Shown: piece after piece, positions 24,498-33,808 of the stretch
How positions within the stretch are numbered: position 1 is the first letter of the stretch
Layout of the letters: each line of letters starts with the position of its first letter
Origin: Clostridia bacterium
Lineage (GTDB): Bacteria; Bacillota; Clostridia; Lachnospirales; Lachnospiraceae
Direction: 5' to 3'
Assembly (NCBI GenBank): GCA_910574475.1
Contig: CAJTAT010000006.1
Span: 62,001 to 126,000, forward strand
Length of the DNA stretch: 64,000 nt
Program-made: the position numbers and the translations under genes
The notes under the pieces: generated by a model
The model's input: the letters and a program-made list of their open reading frames with translations, nothing else
What the model was told of the DNA's origin: nothing
Database searches by the model: none

Positions 24498-25679
24498 ATG
24501 AAGTGGTTAAATAAAGGTCATGAATTTGATAGATATGCAGAAAAGTTGGTGGAGAATTTTTATCAGAAAGGGAAAAAAATCTATCTATTTGGCGCAGGTA
24601 TCATTGGCGGAGAAATTGCCAGGGTTATAGAAAAGACAGGATGCTTTGCGGGATTTATTGATAACAGCAGAGAAAAGCAAGGGTTTGGTGTGAATGGGAC
24701 AGAGGTTCTCCCACTGGAAAAGTATCTGGAAAATGGAAGCAGGGGAATCATTGTCATAACGGTAGATACAAAAACGATTCCAGCTATCGAGAGCCAGCTT
24801 ACGAAGGCTGGGTTGATAAAAGAAAAAGACTTTTATTTACATAGAGAATTTATGGAACAAATATTCCCGGTGCTGTCCGTTTATGTAAACCATCAGATGT
24901 ATGTAGAGCTGGCCCAGATCTGTCTGACAGAGAGGTGCACGTTGAAATGCAAGAAGTGTGCCCACGCCTGCTATGCAGTGGATGCCAAAGGTGAGGATAT
25001 GAGTCTTGATATGGCGAAAAAAAGTGCAGATGCTTTCTTTTCCTATGTAGATATCGTAAAAGAATTTGTTCTGATTGGCGGTGAGCCCTTTTTATACAGG
25101 GAACTGGGAGAAATGATTACTTATATTGGGAAAAAGTATCGTCATCAGATTGTGATGTTTGCTATAACAACAAATGGAACGATCTTGCCGAAACAAATCA
25201 TTCTGGATTTATGTAAAGAGTATCAAGTCACCATTCATGTTTCCAATTATTCAGCTGCAATTCCATCTCTTGAAAAGAAGTATGAACAGTTAAAGGATAC
25301 ATTGGAAAAGAATCATGTTCCGTATACATTTAACGATCAGGAACTATCCTGGCTGGATTATGAGTTTGAAGCGGGCAGCAGAAAAAGAACAGAAGAGGAA
25401 TTGACGCAGGTCTTTGACAGGTGTCACACACCCTGTAGAGAAATTAGGGGGAGCCGATACTATTACTGCGTGATGGCGAGAAGTGTATCCGATAATTTGA
25501 ACATGGGAGTCGGACAAGAGGACTATTTAGAGCTAGAGGGAATGGGACAAGAGGATCAAAAGATTCTGCTGGAATTTCATCATGGATTTTCCGAAAAAGG
25601 ATATTTGGAAATGTGCAATCATTGCAATGGAAAAGATGCAGAAAAGAATCCTATTCCAGCAGCGGAGCAGGCAAAATGA
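24498..25679 (+). CDS. Radical SAM protein with N-terminal GAGxxG module
   Basis: 393 residues. The N-terminal 25-115 is a Rossmann-like module (KIYLFGAGIIGGEIARVIEK). The radical SAM core follows: CTLKCKKC is the CxxxCxxC motif for the 4Fe-4S cluster near residue 153, then VLIGGEPFLYRELGEM and ITTNGTILP. Extra cysteines near the end (CNHCNG) and CHTPCREI may bind an auxiliary cluster. ATG at 24498 has GGAAAAGGAAA upstream; a TTG/ATG at 24462-24465 is possible. The stop overlaps the next gene. Likely role: modifying a sugar or a peptide/lipid carrier of the glycan. The reaction is unknown. Confidence 0.85.
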   Translation: MKWLNKGHEFDRYAEKLVENFYQKGKKIYLFGAGIIGGEIARVIEKTGCFAGFIDNSREKQGFGVNGTEVLPLEKYLENGSRGIIVITVDTKTIPAIESQLTKAGLIKEKDFYLHREFMEQIFPVLSVYVNHQMYVELAQICLTERCTLKCKKCAHACYAVDAKGEDMSLDMAKKSADAFFSYVDIVKEFVLIGGEPFLYRELGEMITYIGKKYRHQIVMFAITTNGTILPKQIILDLCKEYQVTIHVSNYSAAIPSLEKKYEQLKDTLEKNHVPYTFNDQELSWLDYEFEAGSRKRTEEELTQVFDRCHTPCREIRGSRYYYCVMARSVSDNLNMGVGQEDYLELEGMGQEDQKILLEFHHGFSEKGYLEMCNHCNGKDAEKNPIPAAEQAK

Positions 25680-26827
25680 AACTATCCATAATCGTACCAA
25701 CCTATAATGCAGAATCTTATCTCGAAAAATGTATCCATTCCATTCTGGAGCAAACCCATGGGGATTGGGAGCTGATCTTAGTAGACGATGGCTCTGTGGA
25801 TGATTCAGGAGCCATCTGTGATAAAGCTGCCGCCAGGGATGACAGAATCAAAGTGATTCATAAGAAAAACGAAGGCTTGATTTGTGCCAGAATCACAGGC
25901 ATAGAAGCGGCAACGGGTGAGTTCCTTTCCTTTGTTGACGCCGACGACTGGGTGGATACCTGCTTCCTAGAACGCCTGATGGAGTGCATGGAATCCACAG
26001 GGGCAGATATTGTCATTAGTGGATGCGTAAATGAACAGAAGGATGTTTCTGCAAACGAGACAAATCGGATTCCTGCAGGGATTTACGAAAAGGAAGGATT
26101 AGCGGCAAGTTTCATCCCTAGGATGCTTCACTATCAAGGCTTTTATCAGTTTGGAGTATTGCCCTATCTATGTAACAAACTGTTTCGCAGAGAATTACTG
26201 AAACAGTTTTATAAGGACATCGATACCAAAATCTACGACGGAGAAGATGTGGCAGTCGTCTATCCCTACCTGCTCTCTTCCAGCAAAGTCGCAGTGATTG
26301 AGGACTGCATGTATCACTACCGGATCCACGAGACTTCTATCAGCGCCCAAAAAGGAGATAGATTTTATGAAAATGTCTCCAGACTTTATCTCCATTTGAA
26401 TACACAATTTCAAAGGTCAGAGCACTACCCAGTCATGCTTCCTCAGCTAAATCAATATATGAGAAGAATGGTCTGGCTGGGGATTCCAGAGGAAATGAAA
26501 AAAAGAGAAGGGTATTGTTTCCCCTTTTCCCAAGTTCCTCGTGATTCCAACATCGTTTTGTATGGGGCAGGGGGCGTGGGGCTTGTGTATGCCCGGCAGA
26601 TAGAGAAGACAAAGTATTGCCACGTGGTGTTATGGGCAGACCGGAACCATTTGAGCCTGCAAAAGCAAGGATTTGCGGTGAAAGCTCCAGAGGAGATTGC
26701 AGAGGAAAGCTATGATTTTGTAGTGGTAGCAAATGCAAGGCCGGAAATTCGGGAAGAGATCGGCAGGGATTTGGTACGTCTGGGGGTTCCAAAGGAACAG
26801 ATTGTGATGGGGGAGGAAGATGTGTAG
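25676..26827 (+). CDS. Family 2 glycosyltransferase with C-terminal GAGxxG module
   Basis: 383 residues. The N-terminal GT-A domain is clear: LSIIVPTYNAESYLEKCIHS, WELILVDDGSVDDSG and SFVDADDWVD (DAD near residue 85). After residue about 285 comes a Rossmann-like module, NIVLYGAGGVGLVYARQIEK, ending SYDFVVVANARPEIREEI, similar to those in five other proteins of the cluster. ATG overlaps the upstream stop (ATGA) and its own stop overlaps the next gene, so these genes are translated together. Adds a sugar to the surface glycan; specificity unknown. Confidence 0.9.
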   Translation: MKLSIIVPTYNAESYLEKCIHSILEQTHGDWELILVDDGSVDDSGAICDKAAARDDRIKVIHKKNEGLICARITGIEAATGEFLSFVDADDWVDTCFLERLMECMESTGADIVISGCVNEQKDVSANETNRIPAGIYEKEGLAASFIPRMLHYQGFYQFGVLPYLCNKLFRRELLKQFYKDIDTKIYDGEDVAVVYPYLLSSSKVAVIEDCMYHYRIHETSISAQKGDRFYENVSRLYLHLNTQFQRSEHYPVMLPQLNQYMRRMVWLGIPEEMKKREGYCFPFSQVPRDSNIVLYGAGGVGLVYARQIEKTKYCHVVLWADRNHLSLQKQGFAVKAPEEIAEESYDFVVVANARPEIREEIGRDLVRLGVPKEQIVMGEEDV

Positions 26828-28178
26828 GACGATTGACATAAAAGTATCTGTACTTATCTACGTACTGAATACGGAAGAATATATTGAGACATGTATAAAC
26901 AGTGTAAGAAACCAGACCTTGCAGGAAATAGAAATCCTGGTGATTGATGGAGGAAGTAAGGACGGAACCCTAGAAAAGGTGAAAAGGCTGGAGTCTATGG
27001 ATTCCCGAATCCGGATCATTGAGACGGCTCCGGGAGTGGGCTATCAATTCAACACAGGATTGAGGGAGGCAAAAGGGAAGTACATAGGCATATGTGAATC
27101 CGACGATTATGTATTGCCAGAGATGTATGAAAGGCAGTACGAGGTAGCAGAAACTTATGAGTTGGACATCCTGAGGGCAGACGCCATCCATTTTTTCGAA
27201 ACAGAAGGGAAAGAAGAGGTAAGGCTTCCCATTTCTCTGTCAAAACAAGAAGCACTCTATGATCGTGTAATAGATGGGACGAAGGACAGGGCCATTCTGA
27301 ACTTGGGCGTCAATAGTTTTTGGAGTGGACTGTACCGAAGAGCATTTCTGCTGGAAGAGAAGCTTTTTATGAATGAAACAAAAGGTGCAGCCTACCAGGA
27401 TATTTCCTTTGCCTTTCTGACAGCCATCAAAGGAAAGAGGGTTTTGCTTTCGAGAGAAGCATTTTACTGCTATAGACTGGACAATCCCAATTCCTCTGTA
27501 AATGCACCCAAAAGGATGACCATGCTTATAGAGGAGTATGGCCTGCTTGGTGAGAGGCTTCGAAAAGAGGGGCTGTTTGAAACCTATAAGGAAGCGTATC
27601 TTGCCTGGAAGGTAAACAGTCATCTCGGTTTCTATGACAGCCTGTCCGTGGGCCAGAGAGAAGGATACCTAGAAGAGATGCGGCAAGATCTGGACAGAGA
27701 CATAAGAGGGTGGGACTTTTCCAAGGACAGCCTTTCCCTGATACAAAGAGAGATCCTTCAGGCAGCAGGACAATCAGCGGAAGCTTTGGGGACTTATTTT
27801 GGGAACCTGTATCGTTCGCTGGAGAAAATGAAATCAGACCTGGACGTTATCAGCCGGGAGCGGGAAATTGTCATCTTTGGAAGTGGCGATATGGGGCGGA
27901 TTGTTTCTTTATACCTAAAGAAAACCAGGAAAAAGATAGTGGCCCTGGCAGACAATAACAAGGAATTATGGGGAAAACTGCAAGATGGGCTGCCTGTGAT
28001 GGGGCTGGAAGCGGCAAGGGAGCGATACCCAAAAGCTTTTTATGTGATCGCCAATGGAAAGCATTGGGAGGAAATGAGAGAGCAGCTGCTGCAGCTTTCC
28101 ATTGACGAAAAAAGTATGGCTGTCTGTAACCACTATGGCTTCTTTCTGAAACATCTTTTACTTGAGAAGAATCAGTGA
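26820..28178 (+). CDS. Family 2 glycosyltransferase with C-terminal GSGxxG module
   Basis: 452 residues. GT-A domain: VSVLIYVLNTEEYIETCINS, IEILVIDGGSKDGTLEKV and YIGICESDDYVLPEMYE. In the metal-binding motif the usual DAD is replaced by ESDD. A helical middle follows, then the Rossmann-like module near 345-445 (EIVIFGSGDMGRIVSLYLKK). GGGGGAGGAAG precedes the ATG, which overlaps the upstream gene's TAG. Same organisation as the previous glycosyltransferase but different in sequence, so probably a different sugar or linkage. Confidence 0.88.
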   Translation: MCRTIDIKVSVLIYVLNTEEYIETCINSVRNQTLQEIEILVIDGGSKDGTLEKVKRLESMDSRIRIIETAPGVGYQFNTGLREAKGKYIGICESDDYVLPEMYERQYEVAETYELDILRADAIHFFETEGKEEVRLPISLSKQEALYDRVIDGTKDRAILNLGVNSFWSGLYRRAFLLEEKLFMNETKGAAYQDISFAFLTAIKGKRVLLSREAFYCYRLDNPNSSVNAPKRMTMLIEEYGLLGERLRKEGLFETYKEAYLAWKVNSHLGFYDSLSVGQREGYLEEMRQDLDRDIRGWDFSKDSLSLIQREILQAAGQSAEALGTYFGNLYRSLEKMKSDLDVISREREIVIFGSGDMGRIVSLYLKKTRKKIVALADNNKELWGKLQDGLPVMGLEAARERYPKAFYVIANGKHWEEMREQLLQLSIDEKSMAVCNHYGFFLKHLLLEKNQ

Positions 28179-28190
28179 AATAGAAAATTA

Positions 28191-29810
28191 ATGGAAAAAC
28201 AATTCATCAAAACCCTGGAAAAGTATGAGCGTATCACCCTCTACGGAGCAGGCCTCGTAGGTGAGCTGACAGGAGAGTGGATGTTGTCTCAGGGGCTCCA
28301 AAACAAAGTCATGGGCTATGCAGTCACTAAAAAAAGGGAAGAACTGGATTCCCTCTGTGGGTTTCCCATCTATGAGATCGAAGACCTCAAAGAGGAGTGT
28401 CAAACCAGCCTGGTGCTTGTCACCACCATGCCAAGCCTTCATGAGGAAATTGCCAAAGAACTGGCAAGGCTTGGATTTTCCCAGGTAATCTTTGTTACAG
28501 AGCCTCTTTACAGGACTTTGTGTAAGCGTGTGATAGCAGATTACAATCGGCAGAATCCCGTTGCGCTTTCCAGAGACGCAAAGGTCAGGCTCCTCTTCCT
28601 GGCGTCGGATAACAATAAGACCTCCGGGGCATTTCTCTGCATGGCAGAATTGTGTGAGGCATTGCAGGAGAAAGGGCTTGGGGTGATAGTAATTCTCCCC
28701 CACTACGGGACAGGAAGCGTGCTTTTAAGGGAAAAGAAGATTCCCTATACCTATATTCCCTCCAAAGACTGGGGATATGAAACAGAGAAAAAGAAAGATC
28801 TTTGGGAGCGTGGAAAGTTTTTTGCAGGCCTCTTATCGAATCACAGGGCAAAAAGAAGGCTGAAAACGCTCATAAAGGAGCAGTCTGTGAGCCTGGTTCA
28901 CTGTAACACCACGTATACGTATATCGGAGCAGCGGCAGCCAGAGCCTGTCATATCCCTTATGTGTGGCATCTTCGGGAGAACATAGCCAATCAGGGCTAT
29001 GAGTTTTTTGACGAGACATGGGCTCTGGGACTGATCGGGAGGGCGTCTCAGGTGATAGCCGTCTCTGAGTATATAAAAGATGGAATCGGATTCCCTGAGA
29101 CAGTTCCTGTGAAGGTGGTCTATGACCCGGTGGAGATGGATGGAAAGGTTCTTGAATGTTCCCCAATTTTAGGAAGGCCGGCAAGGCAGGATATTCTAAG
29201 GCATTTCCCCCAGGAAGCTGTAAAGATGCTTATAGTGGGGGCTATCGCCCCCTTTAAGGGGCAAAGAGAGCTCATAGAAGCCTGCGCCATCTTAAAGAGG
29301 GAAGGGACTTTTGCCTTTCATTTGGAGATCGTGGGAAAGGGAGAGAGGGAGTATGAGAAAGAATTGGAGGAGCTTGTCTTAAGCTATGGCCTTAGAGACG
29401 TCATTTCCTTTTATGGAGCCAGCAGCCATGTGTATGAGCGGTATGCCCAGGCAGACCTTTCCTTTACCTGCGGGGGAAGAGAGGCTTATGGGAGAGTGAC
29501 CATAGAGGGCCAGCTGTCAGGCTGTCTTGTGATAGGGGTGAATTCCGGGGGAACATTGGAGCTTATCAAAGACGGGGAGACGGGATATCTCTATGAGGGA
29601 GGAAGTCCAGAGGCACTTGCAGAGAGAATCAAGAGAGCTGTCAGGGATCCGGCAGAGTCTCAAAGGATTGCCCGGCGGGGCCAGGAGTATGCTTTAAGGA
29701 CCTACACCAAAGAGAGGCATCTTAGGGAAATCCTGGATATTTATGAGGAAGTGTTGGAGAGAGAGGAGAAGAGCCTATGTACCTGGAAAAAAAGACGGAA
29801 AGGGAGATAG
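28191..29810 (+). CDS. Family 4 glycosyltransferase with N-terminal GAGxxG module
   Basis: 539 residues. A Rossmann-like module occupies about 12-105 (ITLYGAGLVGELTGEWML). The GT-B enzyme follows from about 130: LLFLASDNNKTSGAFLCMAE, VHCNTTYTYIGAAAARA, and the donor-binding half with MLIVGAIAPFKGQRELIEAC, GAS, FTCGGREAYGRVTIEGQLSG (the EX7E-like site) and GGTLELIKDGETG. Retaining mechanism expected for the family. The 3' end overlaps the next gene by 34 bases. Placing the extra module at the N-terminus here but the C-terminus in the two GT2 proteins shows it moves as a unit. Confidence 0.9.
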   Translation: MEKQFIKTLEKYERITLYGAGLVGELTGEWMLSQGLQNKVMGYAVTKKREELDSLCGFPIYEIEDLKEECQTSLVLVTTMPSLHEEIAKELARLGFSQVIFVTEPLYRTLCKRVIADYNRQNPVALSRDAKVRLLFLASDNNKTSGAFLCMAELCEALQEKGLGVIVILPHYGTGSVLLREKKIPYTYIPSKDWGYETEKKKDLWERGKFFAGLLSNHRAKRRLKTLIKEQSVSLVHCNTTYTYIGAAAARACHIPYVWHLRENIANQGYEFFDETWALGLIGRASQVIAVSEYIKDGIGFPETVPVKVVYDPVEMDGKVLECSPILGRPARQDILRHFPQEAVKMLIVGAIAPFKGQRELIEACAILKREGTFAFHLEIVGKGEREYEKELEELVLSYGLRDVISFYGASSHVYERYAQADLSFTCGGREAYGRVTIEGQLSGCLVIGVNSGGTLELIKDGETGYLYEGGSPEALAERIKRAVRDPAESQRIARRGQEYALRTYTKERHLREILDIYEEVLEREEKSLCTWKKRRKGR

Positions 29811-30964
29811 AAGAGAAGATAAGAGAACTGCGGGAAAGCGAGTGCCTGGTAATCTTTGGAGCAGGGTTAGTGGCCCTGGAGGTGGGAAGCTGTCTGACGG
29901 AGAAACCCTATGAGTTCAAGATTGCATACTTTGTGGTGACAGAGAAAAAGGAGAATCCAGAGAGGTTGCTGTCTGTGCCAGTGATAGATTTGGCCGCGGC
30001 CAGTGAGGTGATACCCAAAAGTGCTACGATTGTGATTGCCACAATGGAAGAACATTTGGAGACGATTGTAGGGAGCCTTAGGGAGAGAGGCTACTTTCAT
30101 GTGATACCTCTGACCTTTAATAATGACTTGTGGGAGGGGATCCGGGAGCGTCATTACAGGGAATACCGGCTGTCCCAAGGAAAAGCATACGGGAGATTAG
30201 AGGAAGAGCTGGAGAGGCAGCCCCTGATTCCACAGGAAGCCTCACAGGAATCGCCGGCAGAGAGGAAGACGGTTCATCTGTATACGGCCAAGTGCCATGT
30301 AGATAAGGAGCTAAAGGAGGATGTGAGCCGCTATTCCTTTACCATCCCTATCCAGGTAGGAGCGGCCCTGACAGAGAAGCGCATCTGTGAAGTGTGTGAC
30401 AATGTGGGGGAGAATATTTCTCATAAGAACCAGCAGTACTGTGAGCTGACAGCCCTTTACTGGATGTGGAAGAATGACATGTCAGAATATTTGGGACTGG
30501 GGCATTACCGGAGATATTTTGAAGTAGAGGAAGAGACGTTAAGAAGGTTAGCAGAGTCAGGGATCGACGTAGTCTTGCCCATCCCCATCCTGAACATTCC
30601 AAATGTAAGAGCCATCTATGAGAGGGACCATTTGATAGAGGACTGGAAAGTGATGCTGGAGGGAATCAGGAAGCTTTCGCCAGAATACGTGGAGAGCACA
30701 GAGGGAGTGGAAAAAGGAAGGTATTATTATGCGTATAACATGTTTATCATGCGAAGAGAGATCTTAGAGAGGTATTGCAGCTGGCTGTTTCCGATATTGT
30801 CCTACTGTGAGAAGAGAAGTGGGAGAGAGGGAGGAGGATATCAGAACCGGTACCTGGGATTTCTGGCAGAGAGGTTATTGTCTATCTACTTTATGTATCA
30901 TGAGGGGGAATACAAGATAGCACATGTGAGGAAGCATTTTGTAGATAATAGTTTGCTGCATTAG
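29777..30964 (+). CDS. DUF4422 glycosyltransferase with N-terminal GAG module
   Basis: 395 residues. The N-terminal 20-118 is the cluster's Rossmann-like module (CLVIFGAGLVALEVGSCLTE); here the second glycine position is altered to GAGLVA. The rest is a DUF4422 domain, found in capsule and exopolysaccharide clusters: VHLYTAKCHVDKEL, IPIQVGAAL, NQQYCELTALYWMWKND, YLGLGHYRRYF, and YYYAYNMFIMRREILERYC. These are putative galactosyl-type transferases. It closes the glycan block before the sulfate transporter, which starts 67 bases later. Confidence 0.88.
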   Translation: MYLEKKTEREIEEKIRELRESECLVIFGAGLVALEVGSCLTEKPYEFKIAYFVVTEKKENPERLLSVPVIDLAAASEVIPKSATIVIATMEEHLETIVGSLRERGYFHVIPLTFNNDLWEGIRERHYREYRLSQGKAYGRLEEELERQPLIPQEASQESPAERKTVHLYTAKCHVDKELKEDVSRYSFTIPIQVGAALTEKRICEVCDNVGENISHKNQQYCELTALYWMWKNDMSEYLGLGHYRRYFEVEEETLRRLAESGIDVVLPIPILNIPNVRAIYERDHLIEDWKVMLEGIRKLSPEYVESTEGVEKGRYYYAYNMFIMRREILERYCSWLFPILSYCEKRSGREGGGYQNRYLGFLAERLLSIYFMYHEGEYKIAHVRKHFVDNSLLH

Positions 30965-31031
30965 CAACGGGAAAGCGCCAGAGGTGCCTTGGCGAAAGAT
31001 GTTCTAAACAAGAATGGAAAGAGGAGATTTT

Positions 31032-32069
31032 ATGAAAAAAAGAATGGTAGCAGGAGTGTTGAGTATGGGGATGACCCTTTCCCTGCTGTTTACCGGATGC
31101 GGGGGAGGACCCGGAGAAAGTGAAAATGGAAGTAGGGAGCTTTTGAACGTGTCCTACGACCCAACCAGAGAGTTTTATGTAACATACAATGAGCTATTTT
31201 CAGAATATTGGAAAGAAAAGACTGGTGAGGAGATACGTATTACCCAATCCCACGGGGGCTCCGGTTCTCAGGCCCGCTCTGTGATAGAAGGAAATGAAGC
31301 AGATGTGGTGACTCTGGCTTTGGCCCATGACATTATGGCAATTGAGGATGCAGGATTGATTGAAAATGGTTGGATGGAAGAGCTTGAGAAAAATAGTGCG
31401 CCCTACACATCCACCATTGTATTTCTCGTTCGGAAAGGAAATGAAAAAGGGATTCAGGATTGGGACGATTTGGTGAAGGAAGGCGTTGAAGTAATTACGC
31501 CCAATCCCAAGACTTCCGGCGGAGCTTGCTGGAATTTCCTTGCAGCCTGGGCTTATGAGCAGAAGCAAAACGGCGGCGACGAGGAGGCAACGAAGGCTTT
31601 TATGAAAAAGCTGTATGAAAATGTGTTGGTGCTGGACTCCGGCGCCAGAGGAGCCACGAATACCTTTGTGGAGAACAGGCAGGGGGATGTGTTGATTGCC
31701 TGGGAAAATGAAGCATATCTTTCTATGGAACAGTATCCGGGAGAATATGAAATGGTAACGCCCAGTATCAGTATTCTGGCGGAGCCTTCAGTAGCAGTAG
31801 TGGACAGCAATGCAAAAGAGCATGGAACAGAGGAGCTTGCAAAAGCATATCTGGAATACCTGTACAGTGCAGACGCTCAGAGGCTGGCTGGAGAGAACTA
31901 TTACCGGCCCTCTGACGAAGAGATTCAGAAGGAGTTCTCCCAGCAGTTTAACTTTGACATGGAGCTTGTTACCATGGATGACTTTGGCGGCTGGAAGGAA
32001 GCATACGATACATACTTTGACGACGGCGGGGTGTTTGATCAGATTTATGATTGTAAAAATAACGAATGA
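31032..32069 (+). CDS. Sulfate-binding lipoprotein of ABC importer
   Basis: Binding protein of 345 residues that captures sulfate (or thiosulfate) outside the cell. The signal ends LLFTGCGGG with the lipid cysteine near residue 24. The mature part has LLNVSYDPTREFYVTYNELF, ITQSHGGSGSQARSVIEG and ADVVTLALAHDI, the hallmark of Sbp/CysP proteins. GAGGAG lies 5 bases before ATG 31032. The permeases and ATPase follow. Presence inside the glycan cluster shows that sulfate supply is dedicated to PAPS formation here. Confidence 0.95.
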   Translation: MKKRMVAGVLSMGMTLSLLFTGCGGGPGESENGSRELLNVSYDPTREFYVTYNELFSEYWKEKTGEEIRITQSHGGSGSQARSVIEGNEADVVTLALAHDIMAIEDAGLIENGWMEELEKNSAPYTSTIVFLVRKGNEKGIQDWDDLVKEGVEVITPNPKTSGGACWNFLAAWAYEQKQNGGDEEATKAFMKKLYENVLVLDSGARGATNTFVENRQGDVLIAWENEAYLSMEQYPGEYEMVTPSISILAEPSVAVVDSNAKEHGTEELAKAYLEYLYSADAQRLAGENYYRPSDEEIQKEFSQQFNFDMELVTMDDFGGWKEAYDTYFDDGGVFDQIYDCKNNE

Positions 32070-32082
32070 AAGAGGCGTTTGT

Positions 32083-32886
32083 GTGATTCCCGGTTTTGGA
32101 CTTTCTATGGGAGTGACATTGACTATGCTAAGCTGCCTTGTACTGATTCCTCTGGCATCCATCTTTTTATGTGCTGGTCAGCTTGGAATTCGGGAATTCC
32201 TGAAGATAGTTACTGGAGGGCAGGTTGTATCCGGTTATGTAGTGAGTTTTTCCTGCGCTTTTTTTGCAGCAGTCGTAAATGCTGTGTTTGGCATGATTCT
32301 GGCCTGGGTTTTGACACGTTATGATTTTCCGGGGAGATCCCTTATGAATGGTCTGATTGAGCTGCCTTTTGCCCTTCCTACAGCAGTGGCAGGTATTTCT
32401 CTGACTTATCTTTATTCGGATAAGGGATGGATTGGGGCCCTGTTTGATAAAGTAGGGATCCGGATTGCATACACCCGTATAGGGATTACCATAGCTATGA
32501 TATTTGTGGGGATTCCTTTTGTGGTAAGGTCTGTTCAGCCAGTTCTGGAGAAGCTGGACAGGCAATATGAGGAGGCTGCTATGCTTCTGGGGGCAGGAAG
32601 AGGCTATACTTTTTTCCGGGTGATCCTACCAGAACTATTCCCGGCACTTTTGGCAGGCTTTGGCCTTGCTTTTGCCCGGGGGATTGGAGAATATGGGAGT
32701 GTGGTATTTATCGCAGGTAACATTCCATATGAAACCCAGATCGCCCCTTTGCTGATTATGGCCAAACTGGAGCAGTATAAATATGCGGACGCGACGGCGA
32801 TTGCTCTGGTATTACTATTGCTCTCCTTTGTGCTGATGTTTGTGATAAACTCGGCACAAATTTATATGCAAAAGTTCAGTAAATGA
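32083..32886 (+). CDS. cysT: Sulfate ABC transporter permease CysT/CysU
   Basis: Integral membrane subunit of 267 residues with about six hydrophobic segments. Family blocks: ELPFALPTAVAGISLTYLYS, GIPFVVRSVQPVLEKLDRQY and the ATPase-contact loop EEAAMLLGAGRGYTFFRVILPEL, then GEYGSVVFIAGNIP. GTG at 32083 follows AAAGAGG by 7 bases; a much longer open frame back to 31810 lies inside the binding-protein gene and is not real. The stop is followed closely by cysW. Confidence 0.94.
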   Translation: MIPGFGLSMGVTLTMLSCLVLIPLASIFLCAGQLGIREFLKIVTGGQVVSGYVVSFSCAFFAAVVNAVFGMILAWVLTRYDFPGRSLMNGLIELPFALPTAVAGISLTYLYSDKGWIGALFDKVGIRIAYTRIGITIAMIFVGIPFVVRSVQPVLEKLDRQYEEAAMLLGAGRGYTFFRVILPELFPALLAGFGLAFARGIGEYGSVVFIAGNIPYETQIAPLLIMAKLEQYKYADATAIALVLLLLSFVLMFVINSAQIYMQKFSK

Positions 32887-32900
32887 TAAGGGGGAACATC

Positions 32901-33788
32901 ATGGCGAAGAAAAAGGAAAGAACCTATGAGAAGGATGTAATTGGAGATGGAATTCATTCTATACGAAAGGTGATAGAACCACCTAAGGAGCCTTCGAATC
33001 ATAGGATGAAATATGCGCTGATAGGTATGAGCGCCTTGTTTCTGATTCTGATGCTGGTTCTTCCCCTGATTGTGGTAATATCCAATGCTTTGCGGGATGG
33101 ATGGAATACTTATGTAGGGGCCATTTTGGATGAATATACCATAAAGGCATTGAAGCTTACCGTGGCAGCAACCTTATGTGCGGTGGTGGTGAATACGATA
33201 TTTGGGATTTTTGCCTCATATCTTTTGAGTAAGTTTTATTTCCGGGGCAGGCAGCTTTTGGCAACTCTGATAGACATTCCATTCTCTATTTCTCCGGTAA
33301 TTGCAGGTTTATTGTTTATTCTGACATTTGGAAATGTGGGATGGATGGGAGAATTTTTAAAATCAAATGGGATAAAGATTGTATTTGCTGTGCCAGGAGT
33401 CATTCTGGCTACTATTTTTGTGACCCTTCCCTTTGTGTTTCGAGAATTATTTCCGGTGATGAATAGCCAGGGCAAGGATGAGGAGGAAGCAGCCGCCCTG
33501 ATGGGAGCCGGAGGTTTTACTATTTTTCGGAAGATTACATTTCCTCATATTAAGTGGGCCCTGATGTATGGAGTGATATTGTGTACGGCCCGGGCCATGG
33601 GAGAGTTTGGGGCGGTCTCGGTGATATCCGGTCATTTGAGAGGAAAGACAATTACACTTCCACTTCATGTGGAAATCCTTTATAATGAATTCCATACAAC
33701 AGCGGCCTTTGCCGTATCCTCCCTCTTAGTGATTCTGGCTGTATTGATTTTGATAGCGAGAAATATTGTAGAATGGAAAAGAAAGTAA
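32901..33788 (+). CDS. cysW: Sulfate ABC transporter permease CysW
   Basis: Second permease subunit, 295 residues. A charged N-terminal tail (KKKERTYEKDV) precedes about six membrane segments. Blocks: DIPFSISPVIAGLLFILTFG, LPFVFRELFPVMNSQGKDEE, EEAAALMGAGGFTIFRKITF (ATPase contact) and GEFGAVSVISGHLRGKT. ATG at 32901 has AAGGGGGA; ATG 32883 overlapping the cysT stop is an alternative. Forms the channel with CysT. Confidence 0.94.
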   Translation: MAKKKERTYEKDVIGDGIHSIRKVIEPPKEPSNHRMKYALIGMSALFLILMLVLPLIVVISNALRDGWNTYVGAILDEYTIKALKLTVAATLCAVVVNTIFGIFASYLLSKFYFRGRQLLATLIDIPFSISPVIAGLLFILTFGNVGWMGEFLKSNGIKIVFAVPGVILATIFVTLPFVFRELFPVMNSQGKDEEEAAALMGAGGFTIFRKITFPHIKWALMYGVILCTARAMGEFGAVSVISGHLRGKTITLPLHVEILYNEFHTTAAFAVSSLLVILAVLILIARNIVEWKRK

Positions 33789-33808
33789 ACGAAAGGAGAC
33801 AGCTTGTT

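Noticed and set aside
31810-32082. Long upstream extension of the CysT frame
   Set aside because: It lies inside the binding-protein gene; GTG 32083 has a proper ribosome site and gives the normal family length.
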